64,000 bases of DNA, taken from positions 18,615,313 through 18,679,312 of the forward strand of contig LS997562.1 in assembly GCA_000469685.2 (NCBI GenBank), read 5' to 3'. Below the pieces are notes generated by a model. It worked only from the letters and a program-made list of their open reading frames with translations. It searched no databases and was not told where the DNA came from. This stretch comes from Haemonchus contortus (lineage: Eukaryota > Nematoda > Chromadorea > Rhabditida > Trichostrongylidae). How positions within the stretch are numbered: the stretch's first letter is position 1; each line of letters begins with the position of its first letter. The translations under genes were made by a program, and so were the position numbers. This document shows, piece after piece, positions 47,569 through 58,843 of the stretch.

Positions 47569-47867
47569 AAGTAAGTTTAAAAGTTCTTGGCGTTAATCAA
47601 TCCCGTCTCAGGGATGCGCCCCCGCACTCGACTTCCACTCAGAATCGTAGTGGCGTAATGAGCGCGTAGGTGGCCTATACAATGACTTGCGGTGGCCAGC
47701 CGATGTACAAGTCAGTGCTTTTATCCTCCCAGACGAGTCTTGTACCAATTCACCGACCCCGGAGGGATGGAAGGCTTGGTTGGCCCAGGCGGGCATCGAT
47801 CCGGGATTCGAACCCCTGACCGTGCGTGTGATATAGTGCGCAACTTGCCACTACACCACCTCCGCCC
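47569..47867 (-). mobile_element. tRNA-derived SINE, 299 bp, with perfect 15-bp target duplication
   Basis: On the minus strand the head has box A-like GGTGGTGTAGTGGCAAGTTG and box B GGGGTTCGAATCCC, as in a tRNA gene, followed by about 200 bp of family body (CCAACCAAGCCTTCCATCCC, GGAGGATAAAAGCACTGACT) and a short A/T-rich tail. The 15-bp sequence GAATGAGAAAACATA flanks both sides (47554-47568 and 47868-47882), proving retrotransposition. This is the best reference copy in the window. Confidence 0.92.
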
Positions 47868-47929
47868 GAATGAGAAAACATATATCAAGATAATAAGAGA
47901 AAAACAAAAGTTCAAAATTGCTAAAATTG

Positions 47930-48165
47930 AAGGCAAGTTGGTGTAGTGGAAAGCACCTTAACACATGCATGATCAAAGGATCTAGTCACGAACCGATATC
48001 CGCTCAGATCAAACCAACCAAGCCTTTCATCTCTCTGGGGTGGGTTAAATGGTACTATACTCGCCTGACAGCCCGACAGGGCAGAAGCTCTGACTTGTGT
48101 ACCTCCGAGGGGGAGGTGAGGGTGGGGGTGGGGGTTGGACTCATAAGTGCCACACGAAATCTCAA
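47930..48165 (+). mobile_element. Old, degenerate tRNA-derived SINE copy
   Basis: GTTGGTGTAGTGGAAAGCAC resembles the head and AACCAACCAAGCCTTTCATC the body; the 3' half is not recognisable. Confidence 0.45.
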
Positions 48166-48469
48166 TGAAGTGGAATGCAACTGTTATTAGAACAAACTAT
48201 GGAAAAAGGAACTTCCAAAAAAAGTTTCTTCTGAGTAAAATAATTTTTTTATTATCTTTTTTAATAGTACTATTTCTACTGGTTGATTGCCCGAAACTGT
48301 TATAGTTCCGGATTCGATATCGGCCAGCGCCATCTCTGCACGAGATGAGGATGCTCGAGGAAAGAGAAATAACATGACTAGAGAATGAAGGAAAAAAAAA
48401 ACGAGAAATAAGTGTGAGAGCCTCGTAGTGCAAAAGCCGTCTTCAAACCCATCGATCTCTGCGAGTTTT

Positions 48470-49287
48470 CACCAGTGTACACAGTTCTTGAAAGGATTAG
48501 GCCATGCTATCCAGAGATGTATGTACTTGAGAATTTTCAAAAGTGTAATGTGATCTTGTAACAAACATCCTTGAAATTTTTCACTTGTAGAGAAAGTGAA
48601 TAGATTAAGCGAATGGCCGAACATTTGAGCAACTAATTGTCTAATTCTTGAATATGGAACGGAAGTGTCCTTCCCTCGAACTAAAAAAGATAGTGCTAGA
48701 TTGGAAGCTGTGCAGAATAGTTTTACAAGGGAAGTCTTGATTCGGGCTTTGGGTTTCTGATATAAATCCATCCCTAGAGCAGCTACAAGAAATAGGATGC
48801 TTGGAATCGAGTCGCTACTTAGTAGAAGGAAGTAGCAGGATGTTGTTATGCTATTTAGAATACTCGCTGGGAGATCAGTTGTTGATTTGAGGGGAGCTCT
48901 CTTCAACCATCAAATACCCCTGGGAATAATTTGAAACCATACTTTCCTAGGTTGAGGTCCAACGTTAGAGCAAATTTCTTTGTTAATCGGGCATCTTCTG
49001 AGTTTCGTGAACTTGTTAAGAAATACTTCCTGCCCAAAACTTAGTCGCAATACAAAAGAGCACTGAAAGAATACTTGGCTGAGAGTTACACTGGTTAGGC
49101 TAATTTTTAGTTTTGCCTTAGCGGAAGTTTCATAAGGTATTATTCCTCTTTCATTGGCTTTTGCTTTGATCAGCAGTCTTTTACTACCTGGTTCTCTTGG
49201 ATCTTGATTATTTATATGAATTGTTTTTGTAGTAAGCTGTGTTCATGTACTGACTGTCTATGTTACTAAATAAAAAAATAAATAAAC
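48470..49287 (+). mobile_element. Decayed 3' fragment of a second CR1-like LINE
   Basis: Conceptual plus-strand translation shows LEAVQNSFTRE, RMLGIESLLSRR and MLFRILAGRS, which align by eye with the C-terminal region of the LINE at 50.2-52.6 kb (VQNSFTRKL, KILGLKSLEWRR, MAYKILNG). Many stops and frameshifts are present. The fragment ends in an AAATAAATAAA tail at about 49266-49287. Confidence 0.7.
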
Positions 49288-49834
49288 TATAAGTTCGGGC
49301 TAACACCGAACGGGATTCAGTTTCATTAGTATTTGAGGTGAGCTAACCCTTTTCAAGCACTGAAAACACAACAAATATTGAATTAAGCCTTTTTATGGCG
49401 CAGGAAAAGAAGCGGATATTCTCTGCAACATCTAGCACTGCTGTGATCCCATTACTGCATCATTATACTATTACATAGGAGCCTGTTCTATTTTAAGATT
49501 CTACCGGCTTTGACGACATAGTCGTTTCGAAAGGGGCCACCTGTCAGTGTGCATGGAAAAGGGGACCAGGACTATTCAGAAGAATAGAACGGAGTAGTGC
49601 CAGAGAAAATAACAATCAGTGCGGTGGACCTTACACTCGGACATGTAGGCGAAGGCATCACACAAGTGCACGATCCCATTTAACATTCATGCGAGGAGCA
49701 AGACTTGAGGCTAATGTCCTCGAAGGAGAGCACCTCTCAAGTTTTTTCGTCGTTCTGCGAATAGCACGCATGCCTCCTATGAGCAAAGAAAGAAACACCA
49801 AATCCATGCCCAGGTAAAGAAATACGAGGTGTTT

Positions 49835-49982
49835 TGCGTTAGCTGACCTCGTTTTCGGGATGCGCCCCGTATTCGACCTCCATTCAGGATTGTAACGGAG
49901 ATTTGAATGCTCTGTAGCCTGTACAATTAAAGAAAGCCGATGCAGTAGTGAGCATTTTTATCCTCCCAGACAAGTCCGTTAA
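49835..49982 (-). mobile_element. 3' half of a tRNA-derived SINE
   Basis: Only the distal body is present (CGGACTTGTCTGGGAGGATA through GGGCGCATCCC). It lies just upstream of the CR1 element, and a family A/B terminus-like AAAGGCACAGCTCACGA follows at 49981. Confidence 0.6.
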
Positions 49983-50179
49983 AGGCACAGCTCACGACAA
50001 AAATTGTTCTTGAGATTCTCCTTCAGAATGAATTTGAGGACCCTGCGTATTCTATATCTGGCACTACTAGGTCCGAAAAGGGCCTAGTTAGGGCGTCATA
50101 ATGGTTCAAAGATTGGCCCGTGTGTATCCTCGGTCGAGTTTCACTGGCATTTTAGAGGCTGCACCGATCACAAGGGATC

Positions 50180-52617
50180 CCATGTAGGAAGTTCAAACAA
50201 CTTGTCATGACTAAGTACACGGATTGCTTTGCTGCTCATAATTTTACTCAATTTATCTCATTCCCAACTAGATTTGATTCATTTCTCGATTTATTACTAT
50301 GCAACAATTCGTCATTACTGCACTCCATTTCTAAGGTCTCTCCTATTGGAAGCAGCGATCACTCTAGTATAAGGTTTTTCTTATCACTTTCTAAACATTC
50401 CCCTGTACATAGGTTGTGTAGAGACTTTAGTAGAGCTGATTTTCGTGCTATGCGTAGTTATCTAAGTAATGTTGATTGGTTAGGTTCCTTTAGGAGTGCG
50501 AATGGAGTGGACGCTAAATATGAAATGTTTCTCGCGATCATACACCATGCGATGGATCTATTCATACCTTTTAAAAGGCTCTCTCCATCAGTGCCCAAGT
50601 TACCCTCTTATCTTGTATCAATGTGGAATAGAAGGGAACAGCTTTGGAATTCAGCCGTGACTACGCAACAGCCTTCGGAATGGGAAAGTTATAAACTATT
50701 AGATAAGAAGTACACTAAGAAACTGAGTAAATACTACGCTTATGTTGAGGCCAAAATGTTGTCCAAGGGTGGAGTAAGAGGTCTTTATTCAATCTTGAAT
50801 TCGAGGCTTTCAGATAAGCCACGCATTGCTACTTTATGCATAGATTCAATAAGGGCAGTAACTGATGAGAATAAAGCTGAGATGTTAGCCGATACTTTTG
50901 AAAAGGCTTTTGCTTTATCTTGCCCTGTATTGAAACCTCTGTTGTATCCTAATATCGATTGCACTGACCCTGCTCCTTGGTTTTATAAAGAGGATATTGC
51001 GAGGATTCTGCTTGAGTGGGCTTCATCAGCTTCAAATAACCCTGATGGACTACCATACTTAGTTATCAAGCACTGCATTCATGAAATCACTGGCCCTCTT
51101 GAGTTCCTATTTAATCTTAGTTTCATGAACAGTGAAGTGCCTCGTAGATGGAAACATGCTATTGTTATTCCGCTGCCCAAAAAAGACCCGCTGTCTGATC
51201 CTGGAAATTATAGGCCGATAAGCTTGACCTCTATTTTTTGCCAGAGTTTTTGAAAAAATTCTCAGGAAATACATGGTTTCTCATATGGATAAGTTTAGAA
51301 TAATTCCAAATTCCCTTCATGGTTTTTGTAAAGGTAGATCTATTGAGACTTCTTTACTGGATTGTCTCAGTGACTGGACAACCTCTTTGGATCGGGGCAA
51401 AAATGTAGATGTGGTTTATTTTGATTTCCAAAAAGCATTTGACAAGGTTTCCCATGGGTTATTGATTCAAAAGCTGGAACATCTTGGTTTTCATCCTCTG
51501 GTGAGGAATTGGATAAAAGAGTTTCTGTATAATAGAACATTTCAAGTTTTAGTGAAGGACTCTTTCTCACCAGTTCGTACCGTAAAATCAGGAGTACCCC
51601 AAGGTGGGGTACTTTCACCGATTTTGTTCAACATATTTACATCAGACTTTCCCTGGTTTCTTAAGGATCTTGGCGTTGTTTGCAACCTTTATGCAGATGA
51701 CATAAAAATCTATAAAGAGGTCTCCGGAGTTGGGTCTGACATAGATCTCCAAAAAGCAATTGATAAAGTAGCTGAATGGTCTGAAAGGAATCATATTCCT
51801 CTTTCCATTGAGAAAACTCAAATGCTGTGCCTGGGCAAACATGCTTGGAATCCTTCATATCGTTTGGGCGGCTAAACACTTAAAGTGGTATCAGAAGTCC
51901 GCGACCTGGGATTTCATTATGACAGAACTCTTAACTTTTCTAATCATTATAAAGTATTAGTTTCAAAAGCCCTCCGTCGAAGTTTCAATGTTTTCAAGGT
52001 GCTTCGCACTAATGACTCTAAAACTCTGCTTAGGGCTTTCAAGGTTTACGTCCGTCCCATTTTGGAATGTGGATCTACTGTTTTCTCACCCTATAAGAAG
52101 AAAGATATTTATGCTTTGGAAGGAGTTCAGAATAGCTTCACTCGAAAACTTATGATGCGAAGTCATCGTTTAAATTATAACGAAATGCCTAGTGGAAGTG
52201 AACGTAATAAGATACTTGGTCTGAAGTCTCTTGAATGGAGAAGAAAGAAATGTGACATACTTATGGCATATAAAATTTTAAATGGCATAACCCCCGTGGA
52301 TATATCTAAGTTCTTCACTATCGTGCCTTCAAACACGCGAGGCTCCTCCGCCAAGATTTCAACCATGCCAGCAAGAACTCAAATTAAAGCACAGTTTTTC
52401 AGTAACAGAGTTAGATCTAGCTTCAATTCGCTTTTACGTCGTAATCTCGTCCTACCAAATTATGGTACTTTCAAGAAATCCATTGACAAGTTCATTTCAC
52501 TTAGTTGAGTTTATTATAAGATCATATTGTTTGTTTTATTTCCTTTTTCCTCGGTTGTGTTATTTTCCTCATTTCACATGTTTACAACGTGTCCGTTAAA
52601 TAAATAAATAAATAAAA
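50180..52617 (+). mobile_element. 5'-truncated CR1/Jockey-group non-LTR retrotransposon
   Basis: The reading begins in the C-terminal part of the AP endonuclease (LDLLLCN, PIGSSDHSS), passes through the RT palm (NYRPISLT, FDFQKAFDKVSH, GVPQGGVLSP, YADD) and the CR1-typical C-terminal region (YVRPILECGS, VQNSFTRKL), and stops at 52508. The 3' end is a (TAAA)n tail at 52597-52617. Two lesions are visible: a frameshift at the six-T run 51234-51239 and an in-frame TAA at 51873-51875. Otherwise more than 2.2 kb of coding is intact, so the copy is young but inactive. The upstream endonuclease part is missing. Confidence 0.9.
50207..52508 (+). pseudogene. CR1-type reverse transcriptase ORF2, broken by one frameshift and one stop
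   Basis: Three open blocks, 50207-51253, 51273-51875 and 51885-52508, make one ORF2. The first block shifts frame in a T homopolymer just before the ARVFEK motif; the last two are in the same frame, separated only by a TAA. The catalytic YADD is at about 51691-51702. All fingers/palm motifs are present in order. Confidence 0.88.
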
Positions 52618-53541
52618 TGACCCATAGCGACAGCGTGAGACAGTTCTGTACAGTTCTGGCTTGATGTTGTCAGCTATTTGTTCAATTGCAATAACTGAAA
52701 TCTCGTCCGAATACCCCTTCCATATTATTTCCGTTATGGCAATCTCGTCCAACTTCTATTTTCCCTACCTTTGAGGAGCTATATTTTTCTCGGAAACGGC
52801 GAATTCTCGAATTCCCAATCTATACTTCCGTTTTCCGAATAAAAACGGGTACCTCAAAATTATCGTGAACTGTCGACCTTAATTAAGTCGAACAACAACC
52901 AACATAAGTTGTTAAGGTCACGTAAACATCCAAAACGCCACGATGCCTATGACTATGATTTGAAGTCGGATAAAGAGCACATCCCACAAAACTGGAGTGA
53001 TGAATGCCGGAAGTTTTATCCTTCATTTGAAATGTCAGATTGGATTTAGAACTGTTTTGCGGTGTTCAAACGTATTGCTGTCATTGCAATCCGACTATCA
53101 CCACTTTACAGAACGTGACTTTTTCACAATTGTAATCAATGAACTTTTTCAAAACTGTAAATATGGAAATAGCAGGTTTCATAGTGGTCCTTTTTCGTTA
53201 GAGTCCTTAGAAGGCTACTCGCCGAACTATCTGTTCGTGAAATAGAGAGGCCCATCTTTCAAGTCCGAAGTGGATGCTCTCGAGAAAGTGGAGAGTTCCA
53301 GAGAGCCACAGAACGAAAAGGAACAAGTTCCTATTTGACTTCGACTCTTCTCTGATGAGAGATAGTCGAAAGTGCTGCCACATCTATAGGAGTCGCTATA
53401 GAGTAAATCGAAACATATGTGAATGGGCAGTTAACAGGTACTTTCATTGCGCGAGCTGTCTAAGAAAGTAAAGCTCAATGAGTCAAAGCATCCCATAATT
53501 GAGGCATATAAGGCGATATCTCCGTTCAACGCAAGACTATC
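52618..53541. other. Intergenic stretch with a worn family B end
   Basis: AAAATTATCGTGAACTGT at 52855-52872 is a family A/B terminus in reverse orientation, with ATCTCGTCC blocks to its left. No gene is supported. Confidence 0.4.
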
Positions 53542-54199
53542 TTTAAAGGCACACTTCATGATAATTTCGGGTAATCCAGATTATGACGAAAAATGGAAGC
53601 TGAGATGGAAAATAGTGCGATGAAGGCGAAGGAACTGCGTGAAGCGATGTTTCCAAAACGAAAAAAGGCTTCGAAAAAACGTTAGCAAGTGGACTAGACC
53701 AAAAAGATGAAGAAGAATGGGGCATTTGGACGAGCTCTACAATTCGTGTCATTGCGTACGTGTGGGTCTTGGTGCGATTACTGACTACGGTGAGCAAAAA
53801 TTCATTCGCTCATAAGCATAAGTCAGCAAAAGAAATCCTAGTGACAGAAAATAGCCCATCTTTCTTAGCATATTGTGGTAAGAAATATAGTAAGGAATCG
53901 CTGCAGCAATAAGAAAAACAGAGAATAAAGGAATAGTAGGAAAACATGGCCTCATCTTTAGGCGATGATCTGATTGTGTGTTGGTCCTAGAGCGAGTATT
54001 GGGATCTGTACTACCTCGACACTCGTCTAACGTGACGTCGATCGAGGGGCGGGAATCAATTGCCGGTAACGGGGCTTCCACTATGCCCTAGCTGTTGAGT
54101 TTTGGGACTCACCAGCGTCCTTCCTGTTACTGTTGAGGGATATTGGGTATTCTTAGAGGCAGAACTCAGGAGCCATTTTTAACGGAACTGTGCCTTTAA
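53542..54199 (+). mobile_element. Foldback family A, copy 2
   Basis: It starts CTTTAAAGGCACACTTCATG, ends GGAACTGTGCCTTTAA, and shares the interior with the two other copies. It has no transposase. Confidence 0.8.
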
Positions 54200-54570
54200 C
54201 ACTGAAGTCACTGAACTTTTGGGGGCGTAGCGCAACTTTCGATCGCTGCACAAAACGTTTCAGCTAGAAGGAAGAAATCAAAGGCTTTGTAATTCAAAAA
54301 ACAGGACAGGTCGAGTTTACAAGTAAAAAGAGTACGACATGCTTCAATAAAAATTTAAAATGAAGCTTTAAAGCTAGTTCGCACCTTTTAGAAGTCTTTT
54401 TTCCTCTAATGTTCAGCGGTAGAGCCACACCGAGACCTCCTACGCCAAAATTCGAATGCACCACCTCGCCTATGAATCCGCCCCCTTTTGCGTTCTGAAG
54501 TTGTGTAAAACCACCTCTGTTAGCAGGTTGCTGTGCAGGAGGAAGAGCTCAAGAACTTTTGACCTACTCT

Positions 54571-55065
54571 TTAGGCACAGTTCGCGATAATTCTGAGGCT
54601 CCCTTTTTGGGTAAAAAAAACTGGAAGTGTTGATGTAGAGGGGTACATCGGTGGCGAAGAAAGCGAGAAAATCCGTCCACTTCAAGGATTTTTAAAAGTA
54701 GCGGAAGTTCAGGTGGTACAATATCACCGTGGCGGTAATGGCATGTAAGGGATGTTTGGACGAGATTTAACTTGCTCCCATCGCTCAAAGAGATGACTGC
54801 ATCAAGCCGAAGTTGTCCGAAACTGCTGTCGCTTCGCTTTCGCCATGGGTTATGACAAGTTGTTTGAACCTCCTACATGGAGGTCCCTTGAGATAGTGCA
54901 GCCTCTACAAAGCCATTGATACTTGTCCACGATGGGCGTGGCATCCACACGTTACAATCTTTCACCCCTTATTGTGCCCTATCCGTGATGATTTTCGACC
55001 TTTTACGGCAGGTATGGTAGAAGGGGGAGCCTCGAGACCATATTTGTCATGATTTGTGCCTTTAA
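54571..55065 (+). mobile_element. Foldback family B, best copy (about 495 bp)
   Basis: It begins TTAGGCACAGTTCGCGATAA followed by TTCTGAGGCTCCC and ends GATTTGTGCCTTTAA. The termini resemble family A but the interior differs (GGTGGCGAAGAAAGCGAGAA, TTGCTCCC, GTTTGAACCTCCTACATGGA). Related copies are at 28039-28532, 32834-33361, 33840-34095 and 56279-56497. Confidence 0.7.
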
Positions 55066-55300
55066 TGGTATATTCGAAGGGAAGAAGAGCAATAAATCAA
55101 GACGCGTGATAAATGATGTTTGAACTGCCAAATTTTTCGGCTGTGCCCTTTCGGTGCGGTCCTATATCATCTTGTCTAAGAACACGATCATCAAGTCGCA
55201 GTCTAGAATCTCGCTCTTCTAGTGCATAACATATATCACTGCGTTCATCTTATGTTTAAGATCATACATGCCACCTATACATCTCCTGCATTTTTTGCGC

Positions 55301-55582
55301 GGGCGGAGGTGGTGTAGTGGCAAGTGGCGCATTATCATACACGCACGGTTACGGGTTCGAGTCTCGGATCTACGCTTAGGCCAACAAGCCTTCCATACCT
55401 CCGGGATCGATCAATTGGTACCGGACTTGTCTGAGAGGATGAAAGCACTGACTTGTAAATCAGCTGGCCACCACAAGCCAGTGTATAGGCCACATACGCG
55501 TTCAATACGCCACTACTATTCTGAGTGGAAGTCGAATCGGGGGTGCATCTCTCAGACGGGATTGATTACCGCCCCAAGATTT
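55301..55582 (+). mobile_element. tRNA-derived SINE copy, plus strand
   Basis: It starts GGGCGGAGGTGGTGTAGTGG, has box B GGGTTCGAGTCTC, the GATGAAAGCACTGACTTGTA body block and the GGGATTGATTACCGCC 3' block. No clear target duplication was seen. Confidence 0.85.
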
Positions 55583-56278
55583 TATAATTTACAATGAAAG
55601 AATCGTCCACCCATATTCAACACGAATGTACTTTATGCGAGCTTGAATCCACCCACTTCGATATTCAACTTCACCGAGATTTAGGTCAAGAAGTTGCCCT
55701 TGTAACCTCTTCTCGCGGTTCGGTATACGTAGCCTTGCACTAGCATAAAAGTAGAAAGCAAAAAGTTTAAAGGTAAGCCTTGATTCTGTCAGCCGATTGA
55801 TATCATGAACTATTCGATGTGTTCGTTCATAGCCTTTTAACGGAAAAATCCCAGAAAAAATCCGAACAAGTGAAAAACTTTTCACAGATACTTTCTGGAC
55901 ACCAAGTGACTCGCTCATCTCTGTCAGCTGTTAGCTATTCCTACATGTGTATGACACTATCATTGAGCGGAGAGTCTTAGGGACGATTACATGCTTCTAT
56001 TAGTAAGGATTTATTCTGAGATGATATCATAAACTGGTCCTTTCGACTTCTCATCAGCGTAGGAAGCGTGTCAGCACATCGTGACCGAGACCTGCAACGG
56101 CTACTGCACAGCTAGAATTCAGAATTAGATGAAAGCTAATCAGGCAGATTACAAGTACATAGATGACTTATCTGAACCCATGCTCAAGCATACTAAGACA
56201 TACAAATTATATTAGTTAACTGAAAAGGAAAATAAAAAGGAAAAGAGGAAGAAAATGTAAAAGAAAAGGAACTTTCTA

Positions 56279-56497
56279 CGTTGGTTCCCTTGTGAATGGC
56301 GCAGTCTCTACAAAGCGGGTGAAACACGTCCACCAGGGTGTGGTATCCACACGATGCAATCTCTGGTTCCTTGTTGTGCCCTATCCGGAAGGTTTTTCGC
56401 CCTTATAACGAGTGGAATGGTATAAGGGGGAGCTTCGAATTCATACTATAGGTACATCTCAGAAACCATTTCCATTCTGAACTGCGCCTTTAAATTG
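56279..56497 (+). mobile_element. Foldback family B, 3' part
   Basis: It shows TTGGTTCCCTTGTGAATGGC through GTGTGGTATCCACACG and ends ACTGCGCCTTTAAATTG. It lies 3' of the secreted Gly/Met peptide gene. Confidence 0.5.
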
Positions 56498-56723
56498 AAT
56501 TCCTTCCGGGGTAGTTTTAATTGCGGCCGGACAACATTTTTTAGTAAAAAAATCAAGAAAAATTCTAATGATGAAGTGGAATGAAATAGCTCTTTTGGAG
56601 AGGATCTCCGACAACAAATCCATGTATTAACATGATGCATGTGGGATTAAGCTCAAATTTAAAAAAGGATTAAATGAAGGGAAACCATCCTAACAAAGAA
56701 ATCTCTACGTGGGAAAACCGTAC

Positions 56724-57124
56724 CTTCAACATATCTTCTTCTTCGAATTGGTGGGGGCATTCCGAACCCACCGCCCATGCCACCCATGGGACCGCCAAAG
56801 CCATCCATCGGGCCCATTCCGCCCATGGCTGGGCCCATTCCCATTCCGCCCATGCCCATATCTCCCATAGGGCCGCCTGAAACTTCGAAATAGCTATGTG
56901 CTGACAAAAGTATTATGAGCGAGAGGACATGTTTCTTTAGACATTTGACTAAAGTCTACCAGAATTCATTTGGAAAAACTTTTGATTCGACCATATGATT
57001 AAAATAAAGCGAAGAAAGTGGATGAACAGCATTTTTTAAAAGAACCCTTACCAAATTCTGGCCCAAACTGGCCCAGGGCTACACAAAACAGTGCAGCGAA
57101 AATAAAGAGCACTGATGCGTTCAT
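56724..57124 (-). CDS. Secreted Gly/Met-rich peptide precursor, two exons seen, 3' end unresolved
   Basis: Exon 1 (57124-57052) encodes 24 residues starting MNASVLFIFAALF, a clear signal peptide ending near ALGQ. Its GTAAGG donor is followed by exon 2 (56876-56724), which encodes about 50 residues made of GGMG/GPMGG-like repeats and then PPPIRRRRYVE; the joining codon is Gly. A GTACGG donor follows exon 2, but no third exon could be assigned; reading straight on instead gives about 23 more residues and a stop at 56659. Small secreted Gly-rich precursors with a basic RRRR stretch are common among nematode antimicrobial or neuropeptide-like genes, but I recognise no specific family. The Met content is unusually high. 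Confidence 0.65.
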
Positions 57125-57452
57125 GGAGGGACTGGTGGCGTTTGCACTGATATGAAGTGACAAGAGATTTGCCTGCCTTAAATACCTTTACCATTTAGTT
57201 CTTGCACCTAAAACCCCGTTTTCGCTTTATATGGATGATTGATTGGAGAAAAAATGCCAATGGTCGAAGATTCCTATGAAGGATTGATGATCAGGAACAA
57301 ACTCACTGAACAAAGTAGGCAAACTGTGATTCAGCGGACGGTCGTTCGCGGTCATATCAGGACGGCACGTTCATCACAACATGGCCTGCCTAGTACAGCC
57401 CTGTAGGAGAAGAAACCATACTGGAGTATTCGTAGCTTTGGTAGTTCATACA

Positions 57453-57982
57453 TACAGTAGCGCTCAAAAGTGTTCGGTGAAATGCTTTGACGCTTTTTCG
57501 TTCATAACTTTTTTCTTAGTAGACCAAATCGCACCAAATTTGGATACGTTTAACTAGAGCATATTCCACCCTACCCAACACTACTTGACTGCAAAGCTGC
57601 AACATCCACAGATAGAGCAAGGTGTTTGTTGCGGTAGCAGATTTTGCTGAAAGTAAAGTTGTTGACGTCTGCACTTATTCCCACCTTATGTGCGTTTTTC
57701 TCATCTATGTTGTTCGGCATTACCGCTCGTACATTTTAGACATGACAAAAAGGAAAGAGATTCTAGAAAGACCATCATCTGTATTTGCAGTCGATTTTAT
57801 TTTCATGCCCTTTGGAATATCTGGAACATGATCAGATTGCAGGTTAATAGTGGTAAATATTCACAATACACCCACGCTCCAAATATAGAAATTTCGCCCT
57901 ATTAGATCCAGTAGGAAAGGAGTTACGGCTGAAAAGTACGGCTGATGAACCATTCCACCGAAGACTTTTGAGCGCTACTGTA
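57453..57982. mobile_element. 530-bp Tc1/mariner-type MITE with 32-bp terminal inverted repeats
   Basis: The left end reads TACAGTAGCGCTCAAAAGTG and the right end is its inverted copy; the 32-bp ends differ at two positions (extending to GTTCGGTGAAATG versus CTTCGGTGGAATG). Both ends start with TA, as expected for TA target duplication. No transposase is inside. Ends beginning TACAGT and including a CAAAAGT stretch are typical of Tc1-like elements. Confidence 0.85.
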
Positions 57983-58162
57983 CCTCACTTTCGCTACAAT
58001 TCAAAAATACTGTTACGCATTGAGTACCATTCAGACGAATCAGCCCCGATGGAAGGATTTGTTGCCTGGAAGTGGTATGGATCCGGATTTGGATATCCAC
58101 GCCACGCGTGTGATAGTGCCACCTCTGCACAAAAATGTTCGGAGAAAGAGAAGAAAACATGT

Positions 58163-58843
58163 CTTAAAGGCGCAGTTCACGATAATTTTGGGTAATCCAG
58201 ATTATGATAATGAATGGAAGACAAGATTGAAACTAATACGACTGAGGTGAAGAAACTGCGTGCATCGGTGTTTCCAAAGTAAAAAAAAATGCCTCCAAAA
58301 ACCGTTAAAAAGGGGGCTGGACGAGAATGAAACCAGAAACATGAAGAAGAGTGGGGTGTGCGGACGAGCTAAACAGTGTGCTTCACGTGTGGGTCCTGGT
58401 GCGAATAACAGACAATGGTAAGCAAAAATTTATCCATTTACAAGCATAAATAAACAAAAAAAAATCCCTAGTTACAGCAGAAGCAGCTCACCTTTTTCAG
58501 CCTCTAGGAGTAGGAAATTGAATAAGGGATCGCAGCAGCAAAAAGAAAAACAGAGGAAAAAAGAATGGGAGAAAAACATCGCTCAATCACTTGGCGATTA
58601 GCTGATTGTGCGTGGGTCCTAGTACGAAGAATAGCAGTCTGTATTGCCTCGACACTCGTCTAACGTGACACCGATCGAGAGGCGTTAACGCGAACTACGG
58701 CAACAATGGGGCTTCCACTATGCCCTAAGCGCCGAGATTGTGGAAGCGAAAGGGTCCCTTCTACCATCCAAGGGGGGGGGGAGGCGCTGAGTATTCCTAA
58801 ACGAAGAACCCAGTAACCTTTTTTATCGTGAACGGTGCCTTTG
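58163..58843 (+). mobile_element. Foldback family A, copy 3
   Basis: It starts CTTAAAGGCGCAGTTCACGA and ends TCGTGAACGGTGCCTTTGAG. Interior landmarks (CCTCGACACTCGTCTAACGT, CCACTATGCCCTAAGC) match copy 1 and copy 2. A G-run (58773-58781) interrupts it. Confidence 0.8.

Noticed and set aside
47760..47867. Functional tRNA gene suggested by good boxes A and B
   Set aside because: The sequence is the head of a SINE with a non-tRNA body and target duplications; the acceptor stem does not close properly.
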